Shown here piece by piece: positions 1 to 10,286 of a stretch of 64,000 nt of DNA (positions are counted from its first letter, which is position 1; every line of letters starts with the position of its first letter). The position numbers and the translations under genes are program-made. The notes beneath the pieces are model-generated. The model did not search any database and was not told the origin of the DNA. It saw only the letters and a list, made by a program, of their open reading frames with translations. Source of the stretch: Nocardioides astragali (GTDB lineage Bacteria > Actinomycetota > Actinomycetes > Propionibacteriales > Nocardioidaceae); contig NZ_JAFMZM010000003.1 in NCBI RefSeq assembly GCF_024436375.1, positions 453,627 to 517,626 of the forward strand, in the 5' to 3' direction.

Positions 1-816
1 GTGCTGGTCACCGGGGCCAGCTCCGGCCTGGGCATCGCGACCGTCGAGGGGCTTGCCGACCTGGGCGCGACCGTCCACATGCTCGTGCGCGACGAGGCCA
101 AGGGCACCCTGGTCGCCGAGCGGATCAGGGCGACGCGGCCCCGGGCCGGGCTGAGGCTGTGGCGAAGCGATGTGGCGGACCTCGACGACGTACGCCGTTT
201 CGCAGCGAGCCTCGCCGCCGAGGTGCCCGACCTCCACGCCGTCGTGCACAACGCCGGTGCGATGCCGCCCGAGCGCACCGAGTCGCCGCAGGGCTTCGAG
301 CTCAGCATGGCGGTCCACCTGCTCGGTCCCGTGGTGATGACCGAGGCCTTGCGTGGTCCACTGGCCGGTGGCCGGGTGGTGCTCGTCAGCAGCGGCGGGA
401 TGTACGCCCAGCCGCTGCGCGCGGACGACCCGGCCTACCGCACGGGCGACTACTCGCCCACCACGTCCTACGCCCGCTCGAAGCGCTGGCAGGTGGAGAT
501 GGCCCCGCTCCTCGCCGAGCGCTGGTCGGTCGACGCGATCACGGTGGCGACGATGCACCCGGGCTGGGCGGACACGCCGGGCGTACAGGACTCCCTGCCA
601 CGCTTCCGCGCCCTCACGCGACCCGTGCTGCGCGACGACGCGCAGGGAGCCGACACCAGCATCTGGCTCGCCGCGGTGGAGCCCGCTCCCGCCACCGGCC
701 GGTTCTGGCACGACCGGGTCGAGCGCCCCACCCACCTGCGGCGACGAACCCGGCCGAGCGACGAGACCCGTGCGGCCGCTTGGGCATGGCTGCGCGAGGC
801 GGCAGGACTCGTCTGA
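1..816 (+). CDS. SDR-family NAD(P)-dependent oxidoreductase, 5' end cut by window
   Basis: A short-chain dehydrogenase/reductase, expected to use NAD(P)H on an unknown carbonyl or alcohol substrate in the cytoplasm. The first visible residues are the cofactor glycine motif LVTGASSGLG, so a short N-terminal piece lies outside the window and the GTG at base 1 is not the true start. Later come the VHNAG strand-4 motif (about residue 83), the catalytic Ser in LVSSGG (about 129) and the YARSK catalytic pair (about 157-161). Overall it resembles the DHRS12-like branch, which is a weak impression. It ends just before a palindromic repeat and is probably not co-transcribed with furA. Confidence 0.85.
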   Translation: MLVTGASSGLGIATVEGLADLGATVHMLVRDEAKGTLVAERIRATRPRAGLRLWRSDVADLDDVRRFAASLAAEVPDLHAVVHNAGAMPPERTESPQGFELSMAVHLLGPVVMTEALRGPLAGGRVVLVSSGGMYAQPLRADDPAYRTGDYSPTTSYARSKRWQVEMAPLLAERWSVDAITVATMHPGWADTPGVQDSLPRFRALTRPVLRDDAQGADTSIWLAAVEPAPATGRFWHDRVERPTHLRRRTRPSDETRAAAWAWLREAAGLV

Positions 817-829
817 CGTACCCAGCCCC

Positions 830-3711
<2,882 letters not shown>

Positions 3712-3728
3712 GCGCCGCTCGCACCCCG

Positions 3729-3761
3729 GCAGCCTGGACCCCGCCTCGGGGTCCGGGCTGC
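3729..3761 (+). terminator. Hairpin terminator after katG
   Basis: A 15-base stem with one internal mismatch: GCAGCC(T)GGACCCCG pairs with CGGGGTCC(G)GGCTGC around a CCT loop, starting 18 bp after the katG stop. There is no strong T-tract, as is usual for actinobacterial terminators. Confidence 0.75.
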
Positions 3762-3786
3762 TGCGTTCTCGCACTAGCGTGGATGC

Positions 3787-4404
3787 ATGACGGACCTCCT
3801 GGACCCCAAGACAGCGCTCCGGCACTACCTGCAGGACGCCCGCGAGGCACTGCTGTGGAAGCTGGAAGGCCTCGGCGAGCGCGACCTCCGGCTGCCGCGT
3901 ACGCCGACCGGCACCAACCTGCTCGGCATCGTCCGCCACGTCGCCAACGTCGAGATCGGCTACTTCGGGTCCACCTTCGGGCGGGAGTGGCCCGACCCGG
4001 GGGCGGCCGTGCTCGTCGACGACGACGACTACGACACCGACCCGCAGGCCGACTGGTGGGTCCCGGCCGAGGTCTCGGCGGCCGAGGTCGTGAAGTTCTA
4101 CCGGGACGTGTGGGCCTTCAGCGATGCCACGATCGCCGACCTGCCGCTCGACGCTCGCGGTGCGGTGCCGTGGTGGTCGGAGGAGCGACGTGAGGTGTCC
4201 CTGCAGCGGATCATCGTGCACGTCATCTCCGACACGACGCGGCACGCCGGCCACGCCGACATCCTGCGCGAGGAGATCGACGGAGCCGCGGGCATGAAGG
4301 TCGCGGCCACCAACCTGCCCGAGGTGGACTGGCCGGCGTACGTCATCCGGCTGACCCGCGTGGCAGAGGAGTTCCCGGCGGACGGGCCAGCGCTCCGAAA
4401 GTAG
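3787..4404 (+). CDS. DinB-fold (DUF664) protein
   Basis: A 205-residue four-helix-bundle protein of the DinB/YfiT superfamily, DUF664 branch; many relatives are mycothiol- or bacillithiol-dependent metal-binding transferases. Visible markers are NLLGIVRHVANVE near residue 45 and RHAGHADILREEIDG near 155, whose histidines sit where the metal triad is expected. The substrate is unknown. It stands alone after the katG terminator. A second DUF664 protein at 8681-9271 shares the HxGHADxLREExDG motif. Confidence 0.85.
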   Translation: MTDLLDPKTALRHYLQDAREALLWKLEGLGERDLRLPRTPTGTNLLGIVRHVANVEIGYFGSTFGREWPDPGAAVLVDDDDYDTDPQADWWVPAEVSAAEVVKFYRDVWAFSDATIADLPLDARGAVPWWSEERREVSLQRIIVHVISDTTRHAGHADILREEIDGAAGMKVAATNLPEVDWPAYVIRLTRVAEEFPADGPALRK

Positions 4405-4441
4405 GAAGCGCGCTGTCGGTCGCCCCGCCTAGGGTTTCGGT

Positions 4442-5860
4442 GTGCCCATGGACGAGCTGGACCCGATCCCGGCGGACCCCGCAGCCCCGCAGGTCGAGGC
4501 GCACCTCCCACCCGGGGTGAGCCGCGGCCTCGAGACGCTCCGGGCCTTCCGTGCGGTCCTCGGCAACACCCTCGTCGCCAACGTCACCTCGAGCTACCTC
4601 TGGTTCGCGCTGACCTTCTGGGCCTACCTCGAGACCCGCTCGGTGATGGCCACGGCGATCATCGGCGGGGGCTACATGCTCTTCACCGCGGTGTGCGGCA
4701 CGTTCTTCGGCACGCTGGTCGACCACCACCGCAAGAAGCACGTGATGGTCACGTCCTCGACCATCACCCTCCTCACCTACGCGACGGCCGGGGGACTCTG
4801 GCTGCTGCTCGGCGAGGAACGGCTGGCGCAGTGGGAGAGTGCCTGGTTCTGGCTGTTCGCCGCCGTGATCCTCGCCGGCGGAGTGGTCGAGAGCCTGCGC
4901 AACATCGCGCTCTCCACGACCGTCACCCTGCTCGTCCCGGAGGACGGCCGCGACAAGGCCAACGGCCTGGTCGGCACGGTGCAGGGCATCGCGTTCATGA
5001 TCACCAGCGTCTTCAGCGGCCTCAGCATCGGACTGATCGGCATGGGCTGGACCCTCGCCGTCGCGATCGCGCTCACCGGTGTGTCCCTGCTCCACCTCAT
5101 GCCGATCACGATCCCCGAGCTCGACCCCGAGCCGGAGGAAGGCGTCTCCCGCTACGACGTCCGCGGCGCCATCACCGCGATCCGTGCGGTGCCGGGGCTG
5201 GTCGCGCTGATCCTGTTCTCGACCTTCAACAACCTCGTGAGCGGCGTCTACATCGCCCTGATGGACCCCTACGGCCTGACCCTGTTCAGCGTGGAGGCGT
5301 GGGGCATCGTCCTGGGCGTCACCGGGCTCGGCTTCGTCGTCGGCGGGGGGCTCGTGGCCAAGTTCGGCCTCGGTGCCAACCCGGTCCGCACCCTGCTGAT
5401 GGTCAACCTCGGCATCGCGCTGCTGGGAATGACGTTCACCCTGCGCGAGTGGGCCTGGCTCTACGTCGTCGGCATCTTCGTCTTCATGTGCATCATCCCC
5501 GCCGCCGAGGCGGCGGAGCAGACGATCCTGCAGAGGGTCGTCCCGTTCCGCACCCAGGGCCGGGTGTTCGGGTTCGCGCAGAGCGTCGAGCTCGCCGCGA
5601 GCCCGATCTCCGCCTTCCTCATCGGCCCGATCGCGGAGTTCTGGCTGATCCCCTACATGGAGTCGGAGGAGGGTCGATCCACCTGGGGCTGGCTGGTGGG
5701 CAGCGGGGAGGCGCGCGGCATCGCGCTGGTGTTCCTCGGCGCCGGCGCGATCATGCTCGTGACCGTCCTGATCGCGCTTGCCTCGGCTCCCTACCGCCGG
5801 CTCTCGCAGGCCTACGCCGACGCCCCGCCGCAGCAGCTCGAAGCCACGCCGGCCGAGTGA
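4442..5860 (+). CDS. MFS transporter
   Basis: A 472-residue major facilitator superfamily protein with about 12 hydrophobic segments, probably a proton-driven exporter in the membrane. The loop between TM2 and TM3 carries GTLVDHHRKKHVM, matching the MFS signature GxxxDRxGRR, and an acidic cytoplasmic loop (about residues 222-232) splits the halves. GTG 4442 lies 7 bases after AGGG; ATG 4448, two codons later, is an alternative. The substrate cannot be told. The hydrolase gene downstream converges on it with a 10-bp gap. Confidence 0.88.
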   Translation: MPMDELDPIPADPAAPQVEAHLPPGVSRGLETLRAFRAVLGNTLVANVTSSYLWFALTFWAYLETRSVMATAIIGGGYMLFTAVCGTFFGTLVDHHRKKHVMVTSSTITLLTYATAGGLWLLLGEERLAQWESAWFWLFAAVILAGGVVESLRNIALSTTVTLLVPEDGRDKANGLVGTVQGIAFMITSVFSGLSIGLIGMGWTLAVAIALTGVSLLHLMPITIPELDPEPEEGVSRYDVRGAITAIRAVPGLVALILFSTFNNLVSGVYIALMDPYGLTLFSVEAWGIVLGVTGLGFVVGGGLVAKFGLGANPVRTLLMVNLGIALLGMTFTLREWAWLYVVGIFVFMCIIPAAEAAEQTILQRVVPFRTQGRVFGFAQSVELAASPISAFLIGPIAEFWLIPYMESEEGRSTWGWLVGSGEARGIALVFLGAGAIMLVTVLIALASAPYRRLSQAYADAPPQQLEATPAE

Positions 5861-5870
5861 TCCCGCGGCG

Positions 5871-7013
5871 TCAGGCGGGCATCTCGGCGCGGAGGAACTG
5901 CACCGTGCGGTTCATCGCCGCGACGAAGGCGGGCCCGAACGCGTGCCCGTCGTCGTACCACTCCAGCGTGGAGTCGACGCCCGCCCTCGTCAGCGCGCGC
6001 TGGGTCTCGCGGGCCCACCGGGGCGGGCAGGTGTCGTCGAACCGGCCGTGCACCATCAGCACCGGATCGGTCACCTGGTCGAAGCTCGGGCGCGGGGAGA
6101 CTCCGCGCCAGAACCTGGGGTCCTCGTCGGGCAGGCCGTGCCGACCGCGGAACCCCGCGCGCAGCTGGGCCGTCGGCGCGTCCGGCCGTTGGAAGTGGTC
6201 GAAGTTCTCGCCCTCGAGGCTCGACACCGACGCCCAGGCCACCCCCGCCGCGACCAGCCCGGGCTCGGCGGCGAGGGCCTTGAGCACGACGCCGCCACCC
6301 ATCGACCGGCCGAAGATCGCGATCCGCTCGGGGTCGACCCGCACGTCGCGCGAGCGGCGCAACGCATGGACCGCGGCGACCACGTCGGCGGCGTACCCGA
6401 GCCGCACCGCCGTCTCGATCCGCGGGTCGTCGGTGGACTCGGCGTGGTTGCGGTAGTCGACGTGCAGCGCGACGTAGCCGCGCTGGGCGAGGAACCCGCG
6501 CTCACGGGTCATGCCCTGGCCGCGGACGTAGACGGCAGGGTCGATGTAGCCGTGGGCGAGCACCACGGCCGGGGAGGGCCCGCGCCCGGTCGGCACGTTG
6601 AGGACCCCGCTGATCCGCAGCGGCGCCGTCCCCTTGCCCGCGGTCGTGGAGGCGAAGGTGACGTCGTACGACGTGTAGGCAGCGGTGCGCTCGCGGACCG
6701 CGCCGAGCCGCAGGTCGCCGCCGGTGAGGTCGGCCTCGGCCAGGGCGGCCATCGAGATCGGGTCGGGCGGATCCTCGGCCGGCTGCTCGGCGGGCTCCTC
6801 GCTGGAGTCCTCAGCTGGTTCGTCGGAAGGTTCCTCGGCAGGCTCCTCGACGCCGTCGTCGCTCGGCGTCTCCGACGCGGCGGGCGAGTCCGGCGAGCTG
6901 GGGGAGTCCGCGGACCCGGGTGAGGTCGGTGCCGCGTCCGGGCCCGGTGAGCACCCGGCGAGCAGGGTCGCGACGGCGAGGGCGACGGCGGCTCGGCGCC
7001 AGGGGGCGTCCAT
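5871..7013 (-). CDS. Lipoprotein alpha/beta hydrolase (S9-like)
   Basis: A 380-residue secreted lipoprotein. The N-terminus is a lipoprotein signal with lipobox LLAGC (Cys21), followed by a Ser/Pro/Asp/Glu-rich linker to about residue 95 that probably spans the cell wall. The catalytic part is a prolyl-oligopeptidase/acyl-esterase-like alpha/beta hydrolase: nucleophile in GRSMGGG, acid in HGRFDDT and histidine in DDGHAFG. Start at ATG 7013 places the basic n-region directly before the hydrophobic stretch. The substrate is unknown. It is divergent from the sigma gene at 7127. Confidence 0.88.
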   Translation of the reverse strand: MDAPWRRAAVALAVATLLAGCSPGPDAAPTSPGSADSPSSPDSPAASETPSDDGVEEPAEEPSDEPAEDSSEEPAEQPAEDPPDPISMAALAEADLTGGDLRLGAVRERTAAYTSYDVTFASTTAGKGTAPLRISGVLNVPTGRGPSPAVVLAHGYIDPAVYVRGQGMTRERGFLAQRGYVALHVDYRNHAESTDDPRIETAVRLGYAADVVAAVHALRRSRDVRVDPERIAIFGRSMGGGVVLKALAAEPGLVAAGVAWASVSSLEGENFDHFQRPDAPTAQLRAGFRGRHGLPDEDPRFWRGVSPRPSFDQVTDPVLMVHGRFDDTCPPRWARETQRALTRAGVDSTLEWYDDGHAFGPAFVAAMNRTVQFLRAEMPA

Positions 7014-7062
7014 GCCGTCCAGTGTGCGGCACCGGCCCAACGGGGATCCGGGCCCGGCTCGC

Positions 7063-7089
7063 GGTCACATCCGGGCCCGCCCGTACGTC
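7063..7089 (+). promoter_or_regulatory. ECF41-type promoter of sigJ
   Basis: GGTCACA, 16 bases, then CGTC. ECF41 sigma factors are known to recognise a TGTCACA (-35) and CGTC (-10) pair and to activate their own genes. The same layout with the same 16-base spacing recurs at 7981-8007. Confidence 0.7.
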
Positions 7090-7126
7090 GGAAGGTTGGA
7101 ACATTGGAGCAGGAGAGGGTGGACCC

Positions 7127-7972
7127 ATGGAGCAGACGGAGATCTTCGAGGCCGAGCGGCCGCGGTTGGTCGGCATCGCGACCCGCGTGCTGGCCGACCA
7201 CGCCGAGGCCGAGGACGTCGTCCAGCAGGCGTGGTTGCGGCTCGACCGCGCGGTGACGCGGGACGAGACCGAGATCGAGAACCTGCCGGCCTGGCTCACC
7301 ACGGTGACGACACGGCTGTGCCTGGACCGCCTGCGGGCGCGTACGCCGGTGCCGGTCGATGAGGTCGACGTCGCCGAGACCTCGCCCGACCCCGCCGACG
7401 ACGTCGCGCTCGCGGACACGGTCGGCATCGCCCTGCAGGCGGTCATCGACCGGTTGTCGCCGCGCGAGCGCGTGGCGTTCGTGCTGCACGACAGCTTCGG
7501 TTTCGAGTTCGGCACGATCGCGGCCGTCCTGGAGACCACGCCCACTGCGGCCCGCAAGCTCGCCTCGCGCGCCCGGTCCAAGGTCGCTCAGCCGGCACCG
7601 GAGGACGCCCTCGCGGACTGGGAGGTGGTGGACGCGTTCATGGCGGCCGCCCGCGGCGGTGACTTCGAGCGACTGCTCCAGCTGCTCGCACCCGACGCGG
7701 TCGTCGGCGCCGACGAGGCCGCGATCCTCGCCGGCACGCCGGCCTCGATCGAGGGCCGCGACGAGGTAGCCGCCTTCTTCAACGGCAGCGCCCAGTCCGC
7801 ACTCGCCGTCTTCGTCGGCGACCGGCCGGCCTCTGCCTGGTTCCTGCGCGGCGAGGCGAAGGTCGTCTTCGACTTCGAGGTCGACCACGGGCAGGTGCGG
7901 GGCATCACGTTCCGCGCCGAGCCCGACGTCCTCGCCCAGGTCGTACGCCGATCCGGCCCGACACAGAAGTGA
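7127..7972 (+). CDS. sigJ: ECF41 sigma factor (SigJ family)
   Basis: A 281-residue RNA polymerase sigma factor with sigma-2 (about residues 8-75, EDVVQQAWLRLDRA) and sigma-4 (about 105-160, LSPRERVAFVLHDSFGFEF) regions, plus a fused C-terminal SnoaL-like domain (about 165-275). In the ECF41 group this extension replaces a separate anti-sigma factor and tunes activity; the usual NPDKL motif near the end appears here as AEPDVL. ATG 7127 follows AGGAGAG. The upstream ECF41-type promoter suggests autoregulation, and the next gene has an identical promoter layout, making it the best target candidate. Confidence 0.9.
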   Translation: MEQTEIFEAERPRLVGIATRVLADHAEAEDVVQQAWLRLDRAVTRDETEIENLPAWLTTVTTRLCLDRLRARTPVPVDEVDVAETSPDPADDVALADTVGIALQAVIDRLSPRERVAFVLHDSFGFEFGTIAAVLETTPTAARKLASRARSKVAQPAPEDALADWEVVDAFMAAARGGDFERLLQLLAPDAVVGADEAAILAGTPASIEGRDEVAAFFNGSAQSALAVFVGDRPASAWFLRGEAKVVFDFEVDHGQVRGITFRAEPDVLAQVVRRSGPTQK

Positions 7973-7980
7973 CGCACCGC

Positions 7981-8007
7981 GGTCACACCTGCGGCATCCC
8001 GATCGTC
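7981..8007 (+). promoter_or_regulatory. Second ECF41-type promoter
   Basis: GGTCACA, 16 bases, CGTC, beginning 8 bp after the sigJ stop and 43 bp before the next start codon. It has the same spacing as the site upstream of sigJ, so the two form a predicted SigJ regulon within this window. Confidence 0.7.
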
Positions 8008-8049
8008 GAACCAGTGAAGACCACAACAGCCCACAGAAGGAGCCACACC

Positions 8050-8286
8050 ATGAAGACCATGACCTGCCGCCAGCTCGGCGGCCCCTGCGAGCTCGAGCAC
8101 TGCGGCGAGAGCGCCGACGACGTCATCAACGCGCAGGACAAGCACCTGAAGGCCGCCGAGAAGGCAGGCGACTCGACGCACCAGGAGGCGCGCAACGAGA
8201 TGAAGAGCCGGTGGCGCCACCCCAAGAAGTCGCTCGGGTGGTATCGCGACATGAAGCAGGCCTTCGCCGACCTGCCGGAGAGCTGA
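8050..8286 (+). CDS. Small DUF1059-like protein, likely SigJ target
   Basis: A 78-residue soluble protein opening with MTCRQLGGPCELEH, which resembles the start of DUF1059 proteins, followed by a charged helical region and a WRHPKKSLGWYRDMKQAF tail. Two cysteines (about residues 6 and 13) and a nearby HC pair could bind a metal, but this is inferred. AGAAGGAG precedes the ATG at 8050. It sits behind its own ECF41-type promoter immediately after sigJ, suggesting a sigma-factor-dependent stress role. Function unknown. Confidence 0.75.
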   Translation: MKTMTCRQLGGPCELEHCGESADDVINAQDKHLKAAEKAGDSTHQEARNEMKSRWRHPKKSLGWYRDMKQAFADLPES

Positions 8287-8289
8287 GGG

Positions 8290-8607
8290 TCAGCGAGCGG
8301 CACGCCGGTCGGCCAGCAGCCAGGCGGCCCCCGCTGATGCGGCGGTGACCCCGAGCACCGATGGCCAGGTGCCGACCCGCTTGGCGAGCGGGTGCGACAG
8401 GCCCATGGCGGCCCAGTAGCCCGCGCTCAGCCCCGCGACCAGCGGCGCGCCGCCCACGGCGTACCACTGACGTGCGGCCACCACGTTGGCGCCGAGCATC
8501 GCGGCGCCGCCCAGGGGACGTACGCCGGTCCGCTGGGCGAGGGCGAAGCCGCCGACGAGGCCGCCGGCGAGCAGGGGAGCGGTGGGGACGCGGGTGAGGT
8601 CGGGCAC
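8290..8607 (-). CDS. Small membrane protein
   Basis: 105 residues, Ala/Gly/Leu-rich, with three probable membrane helices (about residues 10-25, 33-70 and 80-98) and a basic tail ending DRRAAR. I recognise no family. It converges on the DUF1059-like gene with a 3-bp gap and is divergent from the DUF664 gene at 8681. Confidence 0.6.
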   Translation of the reverse strand: MPDLTRVPTAPLLAGGLVGGFALAQRTGVRPLGGAAMLGANVVAARQWYAVGGAPLVAGLSAGYWAAMGLSHPLAKRVGTWPSVLGVTAASAGAAWLLADRRAAR

Positions 8608-8680
8608 GGCTCGAGCCTAGCCAGCGAGGCCGAGGACAAGCGGCAGCGGATCGTCCGCAAGCGGGTCTAGCGTCCCTCGT

Positions 8681-9271
8681 ATGAGCACGGACGAGAGCAC
8701 CGACACGAGCACCGACGACATCTGGGTCCCGCCGCCGTGGGAGCCGCCACTGGCGGGGACCGAGGTCGAGCACCTGCTCGGTGCGCTCGGCCGGCTGCGC
8801 GCAACCTTCCGGTGGAAGGCCGATGGGCTCGACGAGGCCGGCCTGTCCCAGCGGCTGGGTCCTTCGGCGCTGACCCTCGGCGGCCTCCTGCTGCACCTGG
8901 CGATCTGCGAGGACTTCATCTTCACCACCAAGCTGCGTGGCGAGGGGTTCGGCGAGCCGTGGCGCTCGATGGGCTGGGACGGCGACGACGAGTGGGAGTT
9001 CACCGTCGGCGGCCTGAGCCCGGCGGAGCGGTACGCCGCCTATGACGCCGCCGTCGCGCGTGCCGACGTACGGATCGCCGCGGCCCTCGCCGAGGGCGGG
9101 CTGGACCTGGTCGCGCACGTCGACGACGGCAACGGCAACCACGCCACCCTGCGGCGACTGATCTTCGACCTCGTCGAGGAGTACGGGCGGCACACCGGCC
9201 ACGCCGATCTCCTCCGGGAGGCGGTCGACGGTCGCGTCGGCGAGGATCCGCCGGCGGACTGGCCCGCCTGA
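8681..9271 (+). CDS. DinB-fold (DUF664) protein
   Basis: A 196-residue DUF664/DinB-superfamily protein, a distant paralogue of 3787-4404. An acidic Ser/Thr/Asp N-terminus leads into a helical bundle with LTLGGLLLHLAICED (about residue 67) and EYGRHTGHADLLREAVDG (about 170), where the metal-binding histidines are expected. Possibly a thiol-dependent transferase; substrate unknown. It is monocistronic or followed by the small gene at 9337. Confidence 0.85.
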   Translation: MSTDESTDTSTDDIWVPPPWEPPLAGTEVEHLLGALGRLRATFRWKADGLDEAGLSQRLGPSALTLGGLLLHLAICEDFIFTTKLRGEGFGEPWRSMGWDGDDEWEFTVGGLSPAERYAAYDAAVARADVRIAAALAEGGLDLVAHVDDGNGNHATLRRLIFDLVEEYGRHTGHADLLREAVDGRVGEDPPADWPA

Positions 9272-9336
9272 CCGCGAGTGCGCCACCCTGCCAGCGACAG
9301 CCCGGTCACGTTCGACAAGCCGAGGGAGAGGTGAGG

Positions 9337-9558
9337 ATGCCCGCACCCGAGGGTTTCGACTACGACGTCCGTGGCGCCGAGGTCGTGATCACCCACCACG
9401 GGCGCCGAGCCACCGTGCTGCGCGGGGCAGCGGCCGCCCGCTTCCTCGACGACGTGGAGCAGGGCGACGCGCAGGAGCTGATGGCACGGGTCACCGGCAA
9501 CTACCGCCGCGGCAACGAACGGACCGCGAAGAACCACCCGCGCAACACGGGTCGCTGA
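9337..9558 (+). CDS. Hypothetical 73-residue protein
   Basis: A short, soluble, strongly basic-tailed protein (ends RRGNERTAKNHPRNTGR) with an N-terminal beta-like segment FDYDVRGAEVVITHHGRRATVLRG. ATG 9337 lies 7 bases after GGAGAG; the in-frame GTG at 9331 is less likely. No family recognised. The basic tail could bind nucleic acid, which is speculation. Confidence 0.6.
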   Translation: MPAPEGFDYDVRGAEVVITHHGRRATVLRGAAAARFLDDVEQGDAQELMARVTGNYRRGNERTAKNHPRNTGR

Positions 9559-9574
9559 CACGTGGGGGCAGCCG

Positions 9575-9784
9575 CTACTTCGACGGCTCCGGGGCGTCGA
9601 CGTCGGCGCACTTCACCTTGGGGTTGACGCCGGTGTAGTTGAGGGGGCCGGCGACGATGTTGAGCGCGATGTCGCTGACCTCGGAGCAGTTGGTCCTCGT
9701 GTCGTCGAAATAGCCGCGCTGGAAGGCGGCGAACGCACCGATCACCAGCCAGATCACCAGCAGGATGCCGATCAGTCGTCCCAT
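9575..9784 (-). CDS. Small single-helix membrane protein
   Basis: 69 residues: MGRLIGILLVIWLVIGAF forms one N-terminal membrane helix, followed by an outside segment with two cysteines and a Pro/Glu tail. The start at 9784 is preceded by GAGGAGCTCCCC, a strong ribosome site, so the longer reading back to 9829 is unlikely. Function unknown; it converges on the 73-residue gene. Confidence 0.65.
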   Translation of the reverse strand: MGRLIGILLVIWLVIGAFAAFQRGYFDDTRTNCSEVSDIALNIVAGPLNYTGVNPKVKCADVDAPEPSK

Positions 9785-9891
9785 GGGGAGCTCCTCGTGT
9801 CGTCGGCCGGGTGGCCGGGTTTCGATCATGCTCCGGACGCGCCCGCGCCTACCACCTACGGAGGGGTACCCACCCCTTAGGGTGATCAGCC

Positions 9892-10269
9892 ATGACCGCC
9901 TTCACGGTGGGGTTCACGGTGCTGGCCGCCCTGCTCCACGTCTACATCTGGGTCCTCGAGTCCTTCCGGTGGAACGAGCCGGCGACGCGCCGGACGTTCG
10001 GGGTCTCGGAGGAGGACGCCCGGGTGCTCGCCCCGATGGCCTACAACCAGGGCTTCTACAACCTCTTCCTCGCGGTCATCACCTTCGTCGGGCTCGCCCT
10101 GCTCAAGAGTGAGCACGGGGTCGGGTCGGCGCTCGCGCTGGCCGGCACCGGGTCGATGCTCGCGGCGGCGCTCGTCCTCGTCGCCCACGACCGCTCGATG
10201 GTGCGGGCTGCCCTCATCCAGGGCACGCTCCCGGCGCTCGCGGTGCTGTTCCTGCTGCTCGAGCTCTGA
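9892..10269 (+). CDS. DUF1304 integral membrane protein
   Basis: A 125-residue protein of the DUF1304 family with four membrane helices. Family marks are LLHVYIWVLESFRW in helix 1, the loop with FGVSEEDARVLAPMAYNQGFYNLFLA, and a C-terminal helix ending LLLEL. The biochemical role of DUF1304 is not known. It ends 17 bp before the convergent flavoprotein gene. Confidence 0.85.
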   Translation: MTAFTVGFTVLAALLHVYIWVLESFRWNEPATRRTFGVSEEDARVLAPMAYNQGFYNLFLAVITFVGLALLKSEHGVGSALALAGTGSMLAAALVLVAHDRSMVRAALIQGTLPALAVLFLLLEL

Positions 10270-10286
10270 GGCTGCCGCGCGGGCGG

